Shown here: piece by piece, positions 16,227 to 17,477 of the stretch
Position numbering within the stretch: position 1 is the stretch's first letter
Layout of the letters: every line of letters starts with the position of its first letter
DNA from: Methylococcaceae bacterium
Lineage (GTDB): Bacteria; Pseudomonadota; Gammaproteobacteria; Methylococcales; Methylomonadaceae
Assembly (NCBI GenBank): GCA_947505055.1
Contig: CANNLO010000067.1
Location: forward strand, 1-17,477
Length of the DNA: 17,477 nucleotides
Direction of reading: 5' to 3'
Made by a program: the position numbers and the translations under genes
The notes under the pieces: generated by a model
The model's input: only the letters and a program-made list of their open reading frames with translations
Databases searched by the model: none
Told to the model about the DNA's origin: nothing

Positions 16227-16883
16227 TTACTCTATCTCGTTAGTTGTCGTCAAATTCGCTTGCTGTTTTCTGAGTGAATCGCCTTCTAATTTTATTTTAT
16301 AAGCGTTGTGTACCAAGCGATCCATAATGGCATCGGCCAGTGTTGAGTCGCCAATGCTGGCATGCCATTGATCCAGCGGCAGTTGGCTGGTAACAATGGT
16401 TGAGCGCGAGCCGTGCCGGTCTTCGAGTATTTCCAGCAGATCACGTCGTTGTTCCGCCGATAGCTTTGCCAAGCCCCAATCATCCAATAACAAAACATCC
16501 GTTTTGCCTAAGCGATTAAGGAGTTTGCTATAACTGCCATCCCCTTTAGCCAGCGGCAGCTCCTGGAATAACCGCGGCAAACGCTGATAGATGGCGGTGT
16601 AACCTTCTCGACAGGCTTTTTGCGCCAAGGCGCAGGCAATCCAGGATTTACCGACACCCGTAGGTCCCGTGATCAGGACATTAAGATGTTTTTTAATCCA
16701 CTGGCAATCCTGTAAGCTCTGTAATAGCGCTTTATCGAGTCCTCTATCGGCCTGATAGTTAACATCTTCCAGACAGGCATTTTGCTTAAGTTTGGCCTGT
16801 AGCAATCGATTTTTAAGGCGCCGGTCAAGACGATCTGTCATTTCTCTATCAACCAATAAACCCAAGCGTTCTTCAAAGCTCAT
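16227..16883 (-). CDS. istB: IstB-like transposition helper ATPase, N-terminus disrupted
   Basis: An AAA+ helper of IS21-family transposition; it binds ATP and DNA and activates the IstA transposase. The recognisable part begins SFEERLGLLVDRE, then Walker A GPTGVGKS (73-80), Walker B LLLDDWG (about 132-138), LLEILEDRHG, a sensor-type STIVTSQLPLDQWH and the C-terminal DAIMDRLVHNAY. The ATG at 16883 is internal: in-frame family-like sequence (NQEQHPAIDQM) continues upstream to 16923, where a second IS begins. The normal first 20 or so residues and the start are therefore lost, and the gene is likely a pseudogene even though a 218-residue ORF remains. Its 3' end lies about 100 bp from the IS tip. 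Confidence 0.9.
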   Translation of the reverse strand: MSFEERLGLLVDREMTDRLDRRLKNRLLQAKLKQNACLEDVNYQADRGLDKALLQSLQDCQWIKKHLNVLITGPTGVGKSWIACALAQKACREGYTAIYQRLPRLFQELPLAKGDGSYSKLLNRLGKTDVLLLDDWGLAKLSAEQRRDLLEILEDRHGSRSTIVTSQLPLDQWHASIGDSTLADAIMDRLVHNAYKIKLEGDSLRKQQANLTTTNEIE

Positions 16884-16923
16884 TTGGTCAATAGCGGGAT
16901 GTTGTTCCTGATTGAGTAACCCC

Positions 16924-17477
16924 TGCGTATTCTGATTAATTTGAACAGTGATTCTTGCCGAACTTGAACACCTAAAACCTAACGCATCGGTGGAAATGAG
17001 TTTTTACTCTAAGTGTTCAACTTGGGTCAAGGAATTCATTTTTTTTCGCATATTTTCTCCTTGTAAATTCATCCGGTGGGCGTTGTGCATCAGCCGATCC
17101 AAAATAGCATCGGCTAAGGTATTATCACCAATAACGTCATACCATTGTTCGGTCGGTAGCTGACTGATCATGATGGTTGCGGATTGTTGATAGCGATCAT
17201 CCATTATTTCCAGAAAGTCATTTCGGGTGGCGGCATTTAAAGGCTCTAATCCCCAATCATCAATGATTAGCAAATTCAGACTGGCGATGGCTTTTAGCAA
17301 TTTACTGTAACTGCCATCCGCCTTGGCCTGTGTCAATGCGAGTATGAGGCGCGGAAGCCGGTAATATCTGACGCTGTAACCTTTCAGACAGGCTTGATGG
17401 CCGAGTGCGCAAGCGATATAGGTTTTGCCTGTTCCGCAGGGGCCAGTTAACAACAGGTTCTGGGCTTTTTTTAACCA
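16924..17477 (-). mobile_element. IS21-family element 2, nested in element 1, runs off window
   Basis: The tip TGCGTATTCTG begins at 16924 and shares its first nine bases with the tip of element 1. Two TTGAACA-containing units (16941-16947 and 16964-16970, period 23) follow, then the 3' end of a second, different istB. Orientation is the same as element 1. Its boundary falls exactly where the istB of element 1 loses similarity to the family. The other end is not in the window. Confidence 0.72.
17004..17477 (-). CDS. istB: IstB-like transposition helper ATPase of element 2, partial
   Basis: The frame is open to the right edge of the window (WLKKAQNLLLTGPCGTGKT at the border), so the start is outside and a start at 17453 would be false. 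Seen are Walker A GPCGTGKT, Walker B LLIIDDWG, FLEIMDDRYQ, IMISQLPTEQWYDVIGDNTL and DAILDRLMHNAHRM, the order of an IS21-type IstB. It differs at many positions from the istB at 16227, so the two ISs are distinct members and not a tandem duplication. The 3' end is complete (TAA at 17004-17006), and istA should lie beyond the window. Confidence 0.92.
   Translation of the reverse strand, partial: WLKKAQNLLLTGPCGTGKTYIACALGHQACLKGYSVRYYRLPRLILALTQAKADGSYSKLLKAIASLNLLIIDDWGLEPLNAATRNDFLEIMDDRYQQSATIMISQLPTEQWYDVIGDNTLADAILDRLMHNAHRMNLQGENMRKKMNSLTQVEHLE

Larger units (their letters stand above)
16123..16923 (-). mobile_element. IS21-family element 1, istB-side end, interrupted by element 2
   Basis: The tip TGCGTATTCC begins at 16123, where the helicase similarity stops. 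Inside are three copies of a roughly 19-base repeat and then istB reading toward this tip, the arrangement at the istB end of IS21-family transposons. At 16924 the sequence changes to the tip of a second element, so this copy is split. The remainder (istB start, istA and the far end) should lie beyond the second element, outside the window. Confidence 0.75.

Noticed and set aside
16960..17026. Inverted repeat TTGAACAC / GTGTTCAA near the second IS end as a terminator
   Set aside because: The right arm lies in the istB coding end and the left arm in the IS terminal repeat; the long loop and lack of a T run make a terminator unlikely.

Overview
The window looks like a chromosomal accessory (island-type) region of a gammaproteobacterium. 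The protein styles fit this: a YqiA-like esterase, an IHF-beta protein, a type IC-like restriction system and IS21-family elements. A methylotroph-type relative is possible, but nothing in the window fixes the genus. Base composition changes gene by gene: the Fic gene is GC-rich, while the neighbouring GHKL ATPase gene and the solitary cassette gene are AT-rich. That patchiness suggests separate acquisitions.

Layout. Positions 1-597 hold the 3' part of an SRAP (YedK/HMCES) gene. It converges with a two-gene minus-strand operon: a D-tagatose/D-allulose 3-epimerase-like enzyme, then a YqiA-like esterase. Positions 2187-3450 are bounded by a near-perfect 105-bp inverted repeat. Inside are one unrecognised gene (2358-3143) and a 155-bp element with its own 25-bp inverted ends. 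Next come an IHF-beta-like gene on the minus strand and a divergent, probably autoregulated, class II Fic protein gene.

From about 5.1 to 13.9 kb is a defence block on the plus strand. It starts with a GHKL ATPase that carries a C-terminal PD-(D/E)xK-like nuclease signature. A decayed helix-turn-helix remnant follows. Then comes a compact operon hsdM-hsdS-vapB-vapC-hsdR, in which hsdM/hsdS and vapC/hsdR share ATGA overlaps and vapB/vapC overlap by one base. A type I methylase, specificity subunit and restriction translocase are thus built around a VapBC-type toxin-antitoxin pair. Directly after the hsdR stop lies a minus-strand fragment of a ParA ATPase, which marks a recombination scar.

From 14.2 kb a DinG/XPD-like SF2 helicase gene is cut by an IS21-family element at about 16123. 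That element's istB is itself cut at about 16924 by a second IS21-family element. Both IS ends begin with the same nine bases, TGCGTATTC, and both carry internal repeats with a period of about 22-23 bp. The second IS runs off the window.

Taken together, this is a defence-rich, insertion-prone segment. The restriction operon looks intact. The helicase, first istB, ParA and HTH sequences are broken. The most notable points are the toxin-antitoxin pair embedded in the hsd operon, the GHKL-nuclease protein beside it, and the nested IS21 insertions.
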